Shown: positions 35,349 to 45,531, counted from the first letter of the stretch. The stretch: 64,000 nucleotides of DNA from an uncultured Actinomycetes bacterium (GCA_903863015.1 CAIPAI010000018.1:35799-99798), one strand, 5' to 3'. The notes: a model not told the origin generated them from the letters alone. Numbers and translations are program-made.

Positions 35349-35677
35349 GTTTCGTCACCCACTCTCCACTTTGTATATACTTTGCGCACCGCTTCGATAG
35401 TGAGAATGGCTGCTAGTGGAACAAATACAAAGAAGAGGTACTCCTCTAATGGCAAGCCCCAGATCCGGCCAACGGGAAGTATTTGCGCTTCGTCAAAGCT
35501 CCAGTGCCCTTGTGTAATGGCGAAACGATCCCAGAGCACAAAGGCAATTCCGATGGGCAATATAGATAGCAGCACTCGCCGAATGCGGCGAAGCACAGCA
35601 ACTTTGAGAAAGATCTCGAGCCATATGGAACCCAACAAAGTAAAACCCATGGCCGCTAGATAGGTGTAATGCTTCAT
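35345..35677 (-). CDS. crtYc: Lycopene beta-cyclase subunit CrtYc
   Basis: This 110-residue partner of CrtYd also has three helices. The region WSFDEAQILPVGRIWGLPLE ending in EEYLFF carries the acidic cyclase motif. The gene overlaps thiE upstream by 4 bp and crtYd downstream by 4 bp, so the cyclase is translated from a message that begins with thiamine genes and not from the crtEIB message. The separation allows the cyclase to be expressed independently of lycopene synthesis. Confidence 0.9.
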   Translation of the reverse strand: MKHYTYLAAMGFTLLGSIWLEIFLKVAVLRRIRRVLLSILPIGIAFVLWDRFAITQGHWSFDEAQILPVGRIWGLPLEEYLFFVFVPLAAILTIEAVRKVYTKWRVGDET

Positions 35678-36300
35678 AACATCTGCCTGAGGGCTCTGGC
35701 GGCAGCTTCGGGGTCTGGCGCTTCAGTAATGGCGCGCACCACCACGATTCGAGTCGCCCCGGCGGCGAGCACCTCCGCTACGCGAGCGAGGTCGATGCCA
35801 CCAATGGCAAACCATGGCTTAGAGGTGTCAAAGGCGCTCACTTGGCGAATCAGATCGAGACCAGGCGCCGGTCTCCCGGGCTTAGTAGGTGTGGGCCAGC
35901 AGGGTCCTACTGCGAAATAGTCCACCCGAGAATCTTCATTTTCGCTGACACTCTCCCCCATCGCGTGCGAGGAGCGACCAATAAAGACACCCTCTCCGAC
36001 GATTTCACGAGCCTGCATAGCTGAGAGATCATCTTGCCCGACATGGAGAATTGGCGCACCCGAGATGCGCGCGATATCTGCCCGGTCATTTACGGCCCAC
36101 AAGGCATCATAAGTATCAGCAACTTCCGCCAACGTTTCCAAGGCGCGAAGTTCTGTGGCAGCGTCGATCGTCTTATCGCGCAATTGAATAATGTCTACGC
36201 CGCCAGCGAAGGCCATCTTGCAAAATTCTCTGAAGTCGTTTTGGGCTAAACGTGCGTCCGTGCAGAGGTAGAGCTTTGCATCGGAAATTCTTCCACTCAT
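35674..36300 (-). CDS. thiE: Thiamine-phosphate synthase
   Basis: This 208-residue TIM-barrel enzyme joins the pyrimidine and thiazole halves of thiamine. Readable family segments are GVDIIQLRDK, ALWAVNDRADIA, HVGQDDLSA, FIGRSSHA, VGPCWPTPTKPG and FAIGGIDLARV. It lies 12 bp after the Rv2175c-like gene and overlaps crtYc by 4 bp. The thiazole genes thiO, thiS and thiG run in the opposite direction 0.5 kb away. The TPP riboswitch serves those, not thiE, so thiE may escape that control. Confidence 0.9.
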   Translation of the reverse strand: MSGRISDAKLYLCTDARLAQNDFREFCKMAFAGGVDIIQLRDKTIDAATELRALETLAEVADTYDALWAVNDRADIARISGAPILHVGQDDLSAMQAREIVGEGVFIGRSSHAMGESVSENEDSRVDYFAVGPCWPTPTKPGRPAPGLDLIRQVSAFDTSKPWFAIGGIDLARVAEVLAAGATRIVVVRAITEAPDPEAAARALRQML

Positions 36301-36312
36301 GAAAGTGCCGTC

Positions 36313-36666
36313 TTAAAATGCGAGCGACTGCGCGCGGCGACGCACTTCGCGGCCGCGGTCTTCGCGAAGAGCTTGAATTGGCGTACCCGGCAGTGTTTCG
36401 TCGGCCGTAAAGAGCCAACGCAGCGCATCTTCGTTATTGAATCCAGAATCGGCGAGCACCGTCAAAGTGCCACCCAAATTCTTGACGATCACACCGTCTT
36501 GAAAGAATTCTGCCGGAATTCGTGGTGCTGGAGGCTCACCCACGCGCAACGAGGCAATGGCGCCTTCGGCGATGAGTTGGCGCACCTTATTGACCGGCAC
36601 GTCCAGAATTTGGCTCACCTCGTCGAGAGAAATCCAGGTCGCTTCTGGGAATAGGTCATCGCTCAC
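36313..36666 (-). CDS. Rv2175c-family DNA-binding protein
   Basis: This 117-residue protein has an N-terminal winged-helix/MerR-like DNA-binding part (TWISLDEVSQILDVPVNKVR) and a C-terminal Rv2175c domain (PAEFFQDGVIVKNLGGTLTV, DEALRWLF-like helix). In M. tuberculosis Rv2175c is phosphorylated by the kinase PknL, encoded next to it. Here a PASTA kinase lies 2.3 kb away. It starts with GTG, 6 nt after TAGAGT, and leads the operon thiE-crtYc-crtYd, so it could control these genes. Confidence 0.85.
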   Translation of the reverse strand: MSDDLFPEATWISLDEVSQILDVPVNKVRQLIAEGAIASLRVGEPPAPRIPAEFFQDGVIVKNLGGTLTVLADSGFNNEDALRWLFTADETLPGTPIQALREDRGREVRRRAQSLAF

Positions 36667-36672
36667 CCGCCC

Positions 36673-36678
36673 ACTCTA
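36673..36678 (-). promoter_or_regulatory. -10 hexamer of the Rv2175c-thiE-crtYc-crtYd operon
   Basis: TAGAGT on the minus strand, exactly 6 nt before the GTG at 36666. Confidence 0.6.
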
Positions 36679-36722
36679 GCGATCTGCATGGAAGAGAGCC
36701 CATTCAGGGAGTAGAGTCGCGA

Positions 36723-36801
36723 ATACGGGAGCCAACCTGGCTGAGAGGCAAGCATCGCTTGCGACCGTTGACCTGATCCGGGTAATGCCGGCGTAGGGAG
36801 G
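36723..36801 (+). promoter_or_regulatory. TPP riboswitch (THI element)
   Basis: The conserved thi-box features appear in order: ACGGGAGCC, GGCTGAGAGG, a variable GC-rich arm (GCAAGC-ATC-GCTTGC), GACCTGATCCGGGTAATGCC and GCGTAGGGA. The ribosome-binding site GGGAGG of thiO lies in the closing 3' strand, 5 nt before its ATG, so ligand binding should hide it and block translation initiation. Confidence 0.93.
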
Positions 36802-36806
36802 TGGAT

Positions 36807-37969
36807 ATGAGCAGCAACGTAAAGCGCACCGTCATCGTTGGTGGTGGTGTCATTGGTTTGAGCGCAGCTCTGGCCGCCGCCGAAAGTGGGCACCGCGTCA
36901 CAGTCATCGACCCGGCAATCGATAATCATGCCGAGAGTTCTGGCGCTTCGTGGATGGCCGGCGGCATGTTGGCACCAGTGACCGAAGCATGGTTTGGTGA
37001 AGAGGCCAGACTCGCACTCGATATCGCCGCCCTTAAAGCCTGGCCAGCTTTCGCAACGAAAATCTCCCGCACCGCCGGACAAGATCTTGTCATTAACACT
37101 GCAGGAACTATTCAAATTGCACTCGACATTGATGATGCCCGAGATTTGGAGAGAGTGCGAAACTTCCAAAACTCGATGGGTCTCAAAGCAGAAGCGCTCA
37201 GTCGCGATCAACTCCTCGACATCGAGCCACTTCTCTCGCCACAGGTGGTTGCAGGGTCACTTATTTCCACCGATCTATCTGTCGACAATCGTGCCTTGGT
37301 AGACACGCTCAAACTCGCCTGCGCGCATTCGGGAATTGAATTCATTCCCCAACAAGTCAGAAGAATGACGCAAGTAGCAGATCGAGTCACAGTTGTCGGT
37401 ACAGCAGACGGCGAGTTCCCTTGCGATGACCTAGTGATTGCTGCTGGAGCATGGAGCAGCGAAATCCTCAAGATGATTTCCACCGATTCAGAGCATTCAA
37501 TTCCTGTCATTCGCCCCATCCGCGGCGAGATCTTGCGCCTTAAGAGTGAGATTACGGCCCTTCGACACACTTTGCGTGCGCACGTTCATGGATTCCACGT
37601 CTATCTTGTGCCGCGCGCTAACGGTGAAGTCGTGGTGGGGGCCACTCAATTTGAGCGCGGATTCGATGCCAGACCGACAGCCGGCGGTGTGTACGAATTA
37701 CTTCGCGACGCACGCGAACTCCTCCCCTACGTGAAGGAGATGGAGTTCCTAGAAGCGCGCGTAGGACTCCGCCCCGGCTCCCCCGACAACGCTCCTATTA
37801 TCGACCGCGTTCCCGGAGTCGCTAATGTCATTTTGGCTACCGGACATTATCGAAACGGAATATTGCTTACTTCGATTGCTGGCGATCTCATCGCAGCACT
37901 TATCGATCACAGAGATTTGCCCGCCGATGCATATTTGGTGAGCCTGGATCGTTTCTCCGGAGTCACGCG

Positions 37970-37973
<4 letters not shown>
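36807..37973 (+). CDS. thiO: Glycine oxidase ThiO
   Basis: This 388-residue FAD-dependent amine oxidase makes dehydroglycine for thiazole synthesis. The FAD motif VIVGGGVIGLSAALAAAESG is at the N-terminus, GASWMAGGMLAPVTEAWFGE follows, and ATGHYRNGILL is close to the C-terminus, as in the family. ATG at 36807 is preferred over GTG at 36801 because AGGGAGG lies 5 nt upstream of it. It overlaps thiS by 4 bp. The TPP riboswitch in front controls the thiOSG operon. Confidence 0.92.
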
Positions 37974-38960
<987 letters not shown>

Positions 38961-38973
38961 GGTCATCTCAGCC

Positions 38974-38979
38974 TAACCT
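38974..38979 (+). promoter_or_regulatory. -10 hexamer of the PASTA kinase gene
   Basis: TAACCT, exactly 6 nt before the GTG at 38986. Confidence 0.6.
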
Positions 38980-38985
38980 TTTGTC

Positions 38986-40884
38986 GTGTCTGATCTCACC
39001 GGCGTACTCATCGATGGACGCTACGAGATCCATGACCTCTTAGCCCGCGGTGGGATGGCCACCGTCTACACCGCTCTCGATACCCGGCTAGACCGGATTG
39101 TGGCCGTCAAAGTGATGCATTCGCATTTGGCGCAAGATGAAGAGTTCGTCTCCCGATTTATTAGAGAAGCAAAAGCCGCAGCATCGCTGACCCACCCCAA
39201 TGTCATTGCGGTGCACGATCAAGGCTGGCACCAAGGTGGACCACCGGCAGTCTTTCTAGTGATGGAGTACGTAGAAGGTCCCACATTGCGCGACATTTTG
39301 CGCGAGCAAGGAAAAATGTCAGTTGATGAGGCACTCAATATCCTTGAAGAGATTCTGGCGGGTATAGGAGCTGCACACCGTGCAGGAATTGTGCATCGCG
39401 ATATCAAACCTGAAAACGTTATCTTGGCCGATGACGGACGCATTAAGGTTGCTGATTTTGGTCTGGCGCGTGAGTTGTCGAGCGGCTCTACGCTGACTGC
39501 TGATGCTGGGCTAGTCATCGGCACGATTTCTTATCTCTCTCCCGAACAAGTGGAACGCGGTGTCGCAGATGCGCGAAGTGACGTTTACGCAAGCGGAATA
39601 ATTCTCTTCGAATTGCTGACCGGCAAGAAACCCTTTGAAGGTGAGTCAGCAATTCAAGTTGCCTACAAGCATGTGCATGACGATGTACCGCTCCCCTCAA
39701 CCTTAAGCGGCAACGTGCCACCCGCTGTTGATGCCCTCGTTCGCCGTGCCACGGCGCGTGACGCAGACTTGCGACCCCGGGATGCAAACGTTTTCTTACG
39801 AGAAGTGCAGGCCACCCGCGAACCTGCGCCTACTAGCCCCTCTGAAAATTTCACAACGTCAATCCCCGCGCAGGTACCACACACCGCCGCCTCTCCCCCA
39901 CCTCCAGTAAGTGAGATAGCCATGAGCGAACCGGTCGCCAAGAAGTCCGCCGCCTCTACCGCTTCACAATCTCCGCGGGGCAAGAGAGCGCGGAAGCGTC
40001 GTACTACGCGCAATAGGAGTATCGCCGCCTTACTTGCAATCGCACTGGGCGGTTGGCTCTGGTACGTCACCGTGGGGCCCGGAGCGAGCGTGGCTGCACC
40101 TTCGCTTCTTGGACTTTCCATTGACGAAGCCACCCAAGAAGCAACTACGGCCGGGTTGAAAATCGATATCAAATCACGTGCTTACGATGAGCAGATTCCA
40201 GAAGATCACGTCATTTCAAGCTCTCCAGCTGGTGGAGCTCAAGTTGATAGTGGTTCTACGATTTCTATTGTGGTTTCTAAGGGAGCCGAGCGGTTCGTGG
40301 TACCGACGCTTACGGGATTGAGTCTTGCAGAAGCCACGAATGCTCTCAGCGATCTCAGCTTGAAGATCTCAACGCTCGCGGAAGAGTACGACTCTGCTAT
40401 CCCGCTGGGATACATCGTTTCCTCAACACCCACAGCCGGCCAAAAAGTTAAGCGCGCTACCACGATCAAGGTCGTTGTAAGCAAGGGCGTTGAACAGATG
40501 TCCATTATTTCTTACGTTAATAAGAGTAGCGATCAAGCATTAAGCGAACTAACAGACGCCGGAGCCAAAGTCATCAGCAAGAATGTATATAGCAACACCG
40601 TCGCCCCCGGAATGGTTGTCTCGCAAAATCCCGACGGCCCAGCAAATATCGAAAAGGGCGCCAAAGTCACCATCTCGATTTCTCAAGGTCCAGCACTTAT
40701 TAAGGTCCCTAATCTCGCGAAGATGACGAGTGCGCTCGCAACAAAAACATTGGAAGACGCTGGCTTTAACAATTACAAGATCAACATCTTGAAAGCTAAG
40801 GGACCAGGGAAAGTCGTGGGGCAAACCCCTAAAGCTGGATCCATGGTGAAGCCCGGAACTTTGATCGTCGTCGATATCTACTAA
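38986..40884 (+). CDS. PASTA-domain serine/threonine protein kinase (PknL-like)
   Basis: This is a 632-residue transmembrane kinase. The Hanks-type domain (about residues 13-270) has a GG-type glycine loop (LARGGMATVY), VAVKVM with Lys42, HRDIKPENV and DFGLA. A Pro/Ser/basic linker leads to one transmembrane helix near residues 347-366 (IAALLAIALGGWLWYVTV). Four extracellular PASTA repeats follow, suited to sensing peptidoglycan fragments. Its location near an Rv2175c-like gene and upstream of DAHP synthase resembles the pknL locus of mycobacteria. It starts with GTG. Confidence 0.92.
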   Translation: MSDLTGVLIDGRYEIHDLLARGGMATVYTALDTRLDRIVAVKVMHSHLAQDEEFVSRFIREAKAAASLTHPNVIAVHDQGWHQGGPPAVFLVMEYVEGPTLRDILREQGKMSVDEALNILEEILAGIGAAHRAGIVHRDIKPENVILADDGRIKVADFGLARELSSGSTLTADAGLVIGTISYLSPEQVERGVADARSDVYASGIILFELLTGKKPFEGESAIQVAYKHVHDDVPLPSTLSGNVPPAVDALVRRATARDADLRPRDANVFLREVQATREPAPTSPSENFTTSIPAQVPHTAASPPPPVSEIAMSEPVAKKSAASTASQSPRGKRARKRRTTRNRSIAALLAIALGGWLWYVTVGPGASVAAPSLLGLSIDEATQEATTAGLKIDIKSRAYDEQIPEDHVISSSPAGGAQVDSGSTISIVVSKGAERFVVPTLTGLSLAEATNALSDLSLKISTLAEEYDSAIPLGYIVSSTPTAGQKVKRATTIKVVVSKGVEQMSIISYVNKSSDQALSELTDAGAKVISKNVYSNTVAPGMVVSQNPDGPANIEKGAKVTISISQGPALIKVPNLAKMTSALATKTLEDAGFNNYKINILKAKGPGKVVGQTPKAGSMVKPGTLIVVDIY

Positions 40885-40891
40885 CAACCAC

Positions 40892-40897
40892 TAGGCT
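40892..40897 (+). promoter_or_regulatory. -10 hexamer of nfo
   Basis: TAGGCT, exactly 6 nt before the ATG at 40904. Confidence 0.55.
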
Positions 40898-40903
40898 CAA
40901 TGA

Positions 40904-41755
40904 ATGTCATCTCGACTCATTGGTGCTCACGTACCTGCTTCTGGCGGCCTCGCTAAGCGCGCTCTCGGATACGCCGAAACGATCAAGGCTGAAGCCATCC
41001 AAGTATTCGTTTCAAATCCGCGGGGTTGGGCAACGCCAGCAGGCGATCCCGAGGCGGATCGAAAATTCCGTGAACTTGCACAAGAGCGATCAATCTCTAC
41101 CTGGGTGCACGCCCCTTTCCTCATCAATCTCGGTTCGCCCACAGAGGCCACCTACCTCAATTCCCTTACCGCGACATCGCACGCGTTAAAACGGAGCGCA
41201 GAAATCGGCGCCCACGGAGCAGTGATTCATACCGGTTCAGCCGTTGATGCATCACACCTCGAGAAAGCGTGGAAGCAGATTCATGACGGCATGATGCCCA
41301 TCCTTAGCGCGCTCGACGATGATGCTCCATACCTACTTTTGGAACCCACTGCAGGGCAAGGTCAATCGCTCTGTCGCACCCTTGAAGATCTCACCCACTA
41401 TCTCGAAGCGCTTGAATATCACCCGAAAGTTGGAATCTGCCTCGACACGTGTCACGTATTTGCCGCCGGCTATGACCTTGCGGCGGAAGGTGGAGTCAAG
41501 ACCACGCTAGATCTCCTTGTGGAAGTAGCTGGCGATCGCCTCAAGTTGATACATGCAAACGATTCGATGGATGTGTGCGGATCCCTGAAAGACCGTCATG
41601 CAAATATCGGTGAGGGCCATATCGGAAGTACCCCTTTTCGCGACTTACTCACGCATGGCGCCACCGAAGGGGTTCCCTTCATTCTTGAAACTCCCGGCAA
41701 CGAGCCTGAACACGAACGCGAAGTAGCACTACTCAAGGAATTGCGAAACTCATGA
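40904..41755 (+). CDS. nfo: Deoxyribonuclease IV (AP endonuclease, Nfo family)
   Basis: This 283-residue TIM-barrel metalloenzyme cuts DNA at abasic sites in base-excision repair. Family motifs with zinc-binding residues are IGAHVPASGGL, VIHTGSA, LLEPTAGQG, CLDTCHVFAAGYD, LIHANDS with RHANIGEGHIG, and ILETPG. The DMT transporter gene overlaps its stop by 4 bp. Confidence 0.92.
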   Translation: MSSRLIGAHVPASGGLAKRALGYAETIKAEAIQVFVSNPRGWATPAGDPEADRKFRELAQERSISTWVHAPFLINLGSPTEATYLNSLTATSHALKRSAEIGAHGAVIHTGSAVDASHLEKAWKQIHDGMMPILSALDDDAPYLLLEPTAGQGQSLCRTLEDLTHYLEALEYHPKVGICLDTCHVFAAGYDLAAEGGVKTTLDLLVEVAGDRLKLIHANDSMDVCGSLKDRHANIGEGHIGSTPFRDLLTHGATEGVPFILETPGNEPEHEREVALLKELRNS

Positions 41756-42639
41756 AGAGACTCTCCCAAGCCCGGATCGCCACTTTTGCTCTCCTCGGCG
41801 TCACCGTCGTGTGGGGTTCCACTTTTATCGTGATCAAGGATTCCATCGTTCGTCAACCCGAGGCTGACTTCTTAGCAACGCGTTTCTCTATCGCCGCACT
41901 TCTCCTCATTCTTGCGCGGCCTAAAGCGCTACGTGCAATTTCAAAGCAGACATTGGTACGAGGCATCCTCTTAGGTTGCGCTCTTGGTGGCGGCTATCTT
42001 GCACAAACATTTGGATTGCGCACCGCATCGGCCGCGGTGAGCGGATTTATCACTGGGCTCTTCGTAGTTTTCACTCCCATTATCGGGGGCTGGATACTCA
42101 AGCGCCCCGTTGGTCGATGGCCATGGATCGCCGTCGTTTTTGCCACGATTGGACTCGCACTTCTTTCACTCAAAGGTTGGAGTATCGGTGGCGGCGAAGG
42201 ACTCACCATCCTTTGTGCACTCGGCTTTGCCCTTCACATCGTGGGTCTCGGGGAATGGAGCATGCACGAAAACGCATATTCCTTCGCGATCGTGCAGCTC
42301 TCGGTCGTATCGATCATGTGTTGGATAGCCGCACTCGCCGATGGATATCAAGCCCCACCTGACCGGGGCGTCTGGGGTGCGCTTTTGCTGACCTCAGTGG
42401 CCGGCACGGCGGTCGCGTTCGTCGTACAAACCTGGACACAAGCGTTGGTGGCCCCTACCCGCGCTGCGGTCATTATGACCATGGAGCCGGTCTTCTCTGG
42501 GGTCTTCGCGGTCTACGTCGGCCACGAACATATGACTTTCAAGATGCTCACCGGAGGAGCCCTCGTGCTCTTCGCTATGTATCTAGTTGAGCTCGGACCA
42601 AAGAAAGCATGGCAAGATGTCACCCGTGCCAACCACTAA
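41752..42639 (+). CDS. EamA/DMT-superfamily transporter
   Basis: This is a 295-residue protein with ten hydrophobic helices arranged as two EamA repeats. The typical first-helix signature VVWGSTFIVIKDS, the middle RTASAAVSGFITGLFVVF and the second-repeat TRAAVIMTMEPVFSGVFAVY are present. Such permeases export amino acids or metabolites; the substrate is unknown. It overlaps nfo upstream and the threonine aldolase downstream, which raises the possibility of threonine or a related amino acid as cargo, but only by position. Confidence 0.87.
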   Translation: MKRLSQARIATFALLGVTVVWGSTFIVIKDSIVRQPEADFLATRFSIAALLLILARPKALRAISKQTLVRGILLGCALGGGYLAQTFGLRTASAAVSGFITGLFVVFTPIIGGWILKRPVGRWPWIAVVFATIGLALLSLKGWSIGGGEGLTILCALGFALHIVGLGEWSMHENAYSFAIVQLSVVSIMCWIAALADGYQAPPDRGVWGALLLTSVAGTAVAFVVQTWTQALVAPTRAAVIMTMEPVFSGVFAVYVGHEHMTFKMLTGGALVLFAMYLVELGPKKAWQDVTRANH

Positions 42640-43672
42640 TCAGGTCATCGATCTCCGCTCAGACACCGTCACCAAGCCTTCACAGGCGATGCGCCAAGCC
42701 ATGGCTGAAGCCGAGGTAGGCGACGATGTGTACGCAGAAGATCCCACCGTCAACGCTCTCGAAGAGAAAGTGGCCGCACTCTTTGGTCACGAAGCAGGCC
42801 TCTTCTGCCCCACCGGATCGTTAGCAAATCAACTGGGCATGCGCATGTTGGTAAAGCCTGGTGAAGAGTTGGCTTGCGACAGCATGGCTCACGTTGCGCG
42901 CGCAGAATTAGGCGCCGCGGCAACTTTTAGTGGAATTACATTTCGCACATGGAGTTCTCCTCGCGGGCTGATCAACGCAGATCAAATCCTCAACTTCATG
43001 ACTCCAGACGCTGGTCCCCACTTAGTTTCCACGACGGCGATCGCGGTCGAGAACACCCATAACTTTGGTGGCGGAACAATTCAACCCATCGAAGAAATCA
43101 AGAAATTGCGCGCAGCCCTCCAAGGATCAACCGTTGCTATGCATCTTGATGGAGCGCGCCTCTGGAATGCACATGTAGCAACGGGAACTTCCCTCAAAGA
43201 ATTTGGCTCCTACTTCGACACCGTCAGCGTCTGTCTTTCGAAGGGGCTGGGGGCACCGATCGGCTCCGTACTGGTCTCGACCCACGATCACATCAAGAGC
43301 GCTCGTATTTGGCGCAAGCGATACGGCGGCGGTATGCGCCAAGTAGGCATCCTGGCAGCTGCTGGTATTTACGCTCTTGATCACAACCTTGAGCGGATGA
43401 AGGATGACCATCGCCGAGCAAAAGCAATTGCTGATGTCGTAAACAAGGTTGCCCCGCAGGTGATCAGTGCGGACTTGGTCGATACCAACATCATGGTTTT
43501 CGATCTTTCCAACCACCGACTCAACGCATCGGAATTTAGTGCGCAGGCAAGCGCGGCTGGTATTCGTATCGGTGCGCTAGGTCCAAATATGGCTCGAGCA
43601 ATTACGCATCTTGATGTCAACGATGCGCAATGCGAAGAGGCTGGCGCCACCCTCGCTCGTTTACTTGCTTAG
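42617..43672 (+). CDS. ltaE: Low-specificity L-threonine aldolase
   Basis: This 351-residue PLP enzyme splits threonine or allo-threonine to glycine and acetaldehyde. The family start [19 protein letters not shown], the [16 protein letters not shown] segment and the PLP-lysine region [14 protein letters not shown] are clear. The start lies within the end of the transporter gene; ATG at 42617 and GTG at 42626 are both possible. The 3' end overlaps the converging ogt by 4 bp. Confidence 0.9.
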   Translation: MSPVPTTNQVIDLRSDTVTKPSQAMRQAMAEAEVGDDVYAEDPTVNALEEKVAALFGHEAGLFCPTGSLANQLGMRMLVKPGEELACDSMAHVARAELGAAATFSGITFRTWSSPRGLINADQILNFMTPDAGPHLVSTTAIAVENTHNFGGGTIQPIEEIKKLRAALQGSTVAMHLDGARLWNAHVATGTSLKEFGSYFDTVSVCLSKGLGAPIGSVLVSTHDHIKSARIWRKRYGGGMRQVGILAAAGIYALDHNLERMKDDHRRAKAIADVVNKVAPQVISADLVDTNIMVFDLSNHRLNASEFSAQASAAGIRIGALGPNMARAITHLDVNDAQCEEAGATLARLLA

Positions 43673-44166
43673 AGTGCTCCTTCAAATTCCAGAAGCGCGA
43701 TCTTGGTAGGTAATCCATATCCGTAGCCGCCCAGCGCCCCACCGGTGCGCACGATGCGGTGGCAAGGTATGAAGGGCGCAATTAAGTTTGAAGAACATGC
43801 GCTTCCGGCGGCGCGCACTGCCGCTGGTGAGCCTGACTGAGTTGCCAACTCGGCATAAGAGATCGTTTTACCCACCGGAATCTTGGTCATGGCCTTCCAT
43901 GCCTTCTGCGTAAAGTTGCCTCCTGCTTGCGACCAACGCACCTTTGTAAGTCCGCGTATGTCGCCATCGCAATAAGCGCTCCATACTTCACTCACCGTGG
44001 CGATCGAAGAGGCACGTTTAAAACCGCGCTCGGCCACATCTTCTGGAAGCCGCTGGATTAAGTCTTCAAGAGAGCGAAAACCTGCTGCGAGAAGCACATC
44101 ATCATCAGCAATGAGATAGAGCTTGCCAAACGGTGACGGATGGATGGCGGTAGCCAACTTCTTCAT
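43669..44166 (-). CDS. ogt: Methylated-DNA-[protein]-cysteine S-methyltransferase
   Basis: This 165-residue suicide DNA-repair protein removes alkyl groups from O6-alkylguanine. The reactive Cys lies in PFIPCHRIV, with the helix-turn-helix region GKTISYAELATQSGSPAAVR before it and GYGYGLPTKIALLEFEG after. It follows the DAHP synthase gene with a 1-bp overlap and is probably cotranscribed with it. Adaptive-response features (Ada N-domain) are absent, so it acts only as a repair enzyme. Confidence 0.92.
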   Translation of the reverse strand: MKKLATAIHPSPFGKLYLIADDDVLLAAGFRSLEDLIQRLPEDVAERGFKRASSIATVSEVWSAYCDGDIRGLTKVRWSQAGGNFTQKAWKAMTKIPVGKTISYAELATQSGSPAAVRAAGSACSSNLIAPFIPCHRIVRTGGALGGYGYGLPTKIALLEFEGAL

Positions 44167-45524
44167 TAGCGATCGCGAAGCATTTCCGCTACGAGGAAAG
44201 AGACTTCAAGAGATTGGGTGTGGTTCAAACGAGGGTCGCAGGCGCTTTCATAACGCATTGCGAGATCGTCATGCGAGATGTGCTCGCCACCTCCCACACA
44301 TTCCGTGACATCATCGCCCGTGAGCTCAACGTGGATGCCTCCTGGATGGGTACCAAGTCCCTTATGCACTTCAAAGAAACCGGCAATCTCATCCATGACG
44401 TCGTCGAACTTGCGAGTCTTATACCCGCTTGGTGCTTCGTAGGTGTTGCCATGCATCGGGTCGCAGACCCAGAGGACTTGAGCCCCAGACGCAGTTACCT
44501 TCTCTACTAAATTCGGTAGCGCTTCGCGAATCTTGCTGGCACCCATACGAGTGATGAAGGTAAGTCGACCTGGCTCGCGATCTGGATCGAGCTTGTCGAT
44601 AAGTGCGAGTGCGTCATCAACTGAAGAGGAAGGTCCGAGTTTTACACCGATGGGGTTGCGAATGCGTGACATGAAATCAACATGCGCACCATCGAGCTGT
44701 CGGGTGCGTTCGCCGATCCACACAAAGTGTCCAGAGACGTTGTAAGGCAGTTGAGTGCGGGAATCGATCCGAGTCAACGCACGCTCGTACTCCAAGATGA
44801 GTGCTTCGTGGCTGCTGTAGAGATCTACCGTGCGAAATTCTGCGGGATCAGCCCCTGCAGAGCGAAGGAATGCGAGCGCTCGACCAATTTCACGCGCCAT
44901 TTGTTCGTAACGTTCGCCGGCGGAGGAATCACGCACAAAACCTTGATTCCATGAGTGCACTTGGCGCAAATCGGCAAAGCCACCATTGGTGAATGCGCGC
45001 ACTAAGTTCAAAGTTGCTGCTGAAGTGTTGTACACCTTGACCAAACGACTCGGGTCTGGAGTTCGTGCGGCTTGGGTAAATTCCAAATCATTAACGGCAT
45101 CCCCGCGGTAGGCAGGCAGAGTGACGCCATCACGAGTTTCCGTGTCTTTCGATCTCGGCTTGGCATACTGCCCCGCCATCCGTCCGACTTTGATAACTGG
45201 GAGCCCTGATCCGTATTGCAGCACAGCAGCCATCTGAAGGATGGTCTTGATTCGATTACGGATCGAGTCAGCACTTGCCGCGACGAAAGTTTCGGCGCAA
45301 TCTCCTCCTTGCAGCCAGAAAGCCTCCCCCTTGGCAGCCGAAGCGACTTTTGCTTTGAGGGAGTCACATTCACCGGCGAAGACCAACGGCGGAAAGGAGC
45401 GCAATTCGCGCACTGCGGACTCGAGGGCAGCAGCATCGGGCCACTGTGGTTGTTGGGCAGCCGTGAGCGTGCGCCAGTGGTCTAAGTCAGATCCAAGGTC
45501 GGTCTGCGGGCCGGTTCCAGTCAT
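44166..45524 (-). CDS. aroG: Class II 3-deoxy-7-phosphoheptulonate synthase
   Basis: This 452-residue class II (plant-type) DAHP synthase condenses PEP and erythrose 4-phosphate at the entry to the shikimate pathway. Diagnostic segments are PPLVFAGECDSLK, FWLQGGDCAETF, KVGRMAGQYAKPRS, DGVTLPAYRGDAVND, VWIGERTRQLDGAHV, CDPMHGNTYE and GGIHVELTGDDVTECVGG. The same gene in mycobacteria is Rv2178c, near pknL, as here. The start ATG is 7 nt after TAGGCT. Confidence 0.94.
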   Translation of the reverse strand: MTGTGPQTDLGSDLDHWRTLTAAQQPQWPDAAALESAVRELRSFPPLVFAGECDSLKAKVASAAKGEAFWLQGGDCAETFVAASADSIRNRIKTILQMAAVLQYGSGLPVIKVGRMAGQYAKPRSKDTETRDGVTLPAYRGDAVNDLEFTQAARTPDPSRLVKVYNTSAATLNLVRAFTNGGFADLRQVHSWNQGFVRDSSAGERYEQMAREIGRALAFLRSAGADPAEFRTVDLYSSHEALILEYERALTRIDSRTQLPYNVSGHFVWIGERTRQLDGAHVDFMSRIRNPIGVKLGPSSSVDDALALIDKLDPDREPGRLTFITRMGASKIREALPNLVEKVTASGAQVLWVCDPMHGNTYEAPSGYKTRKFDDVMDEIAGFFEVHKGLGTHPGGIHVELTGDDVTECVGGGEHISHDDLAMRYESACDPRLNHTQSLEVSFLVAEMLRDR

Positions 45525-45531
45525 GACCCTA

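Noticed and set aside
24336..35677. A rhodopsin-retinal light-harvesting system linked to the carotenoid genes
   Set aside because: No seven-helix opsin with the retinal lysine and no beta-carotene 15,15'-dioxygenase is encoded in the window. Either could be elsewhere, but nothing here supports it.
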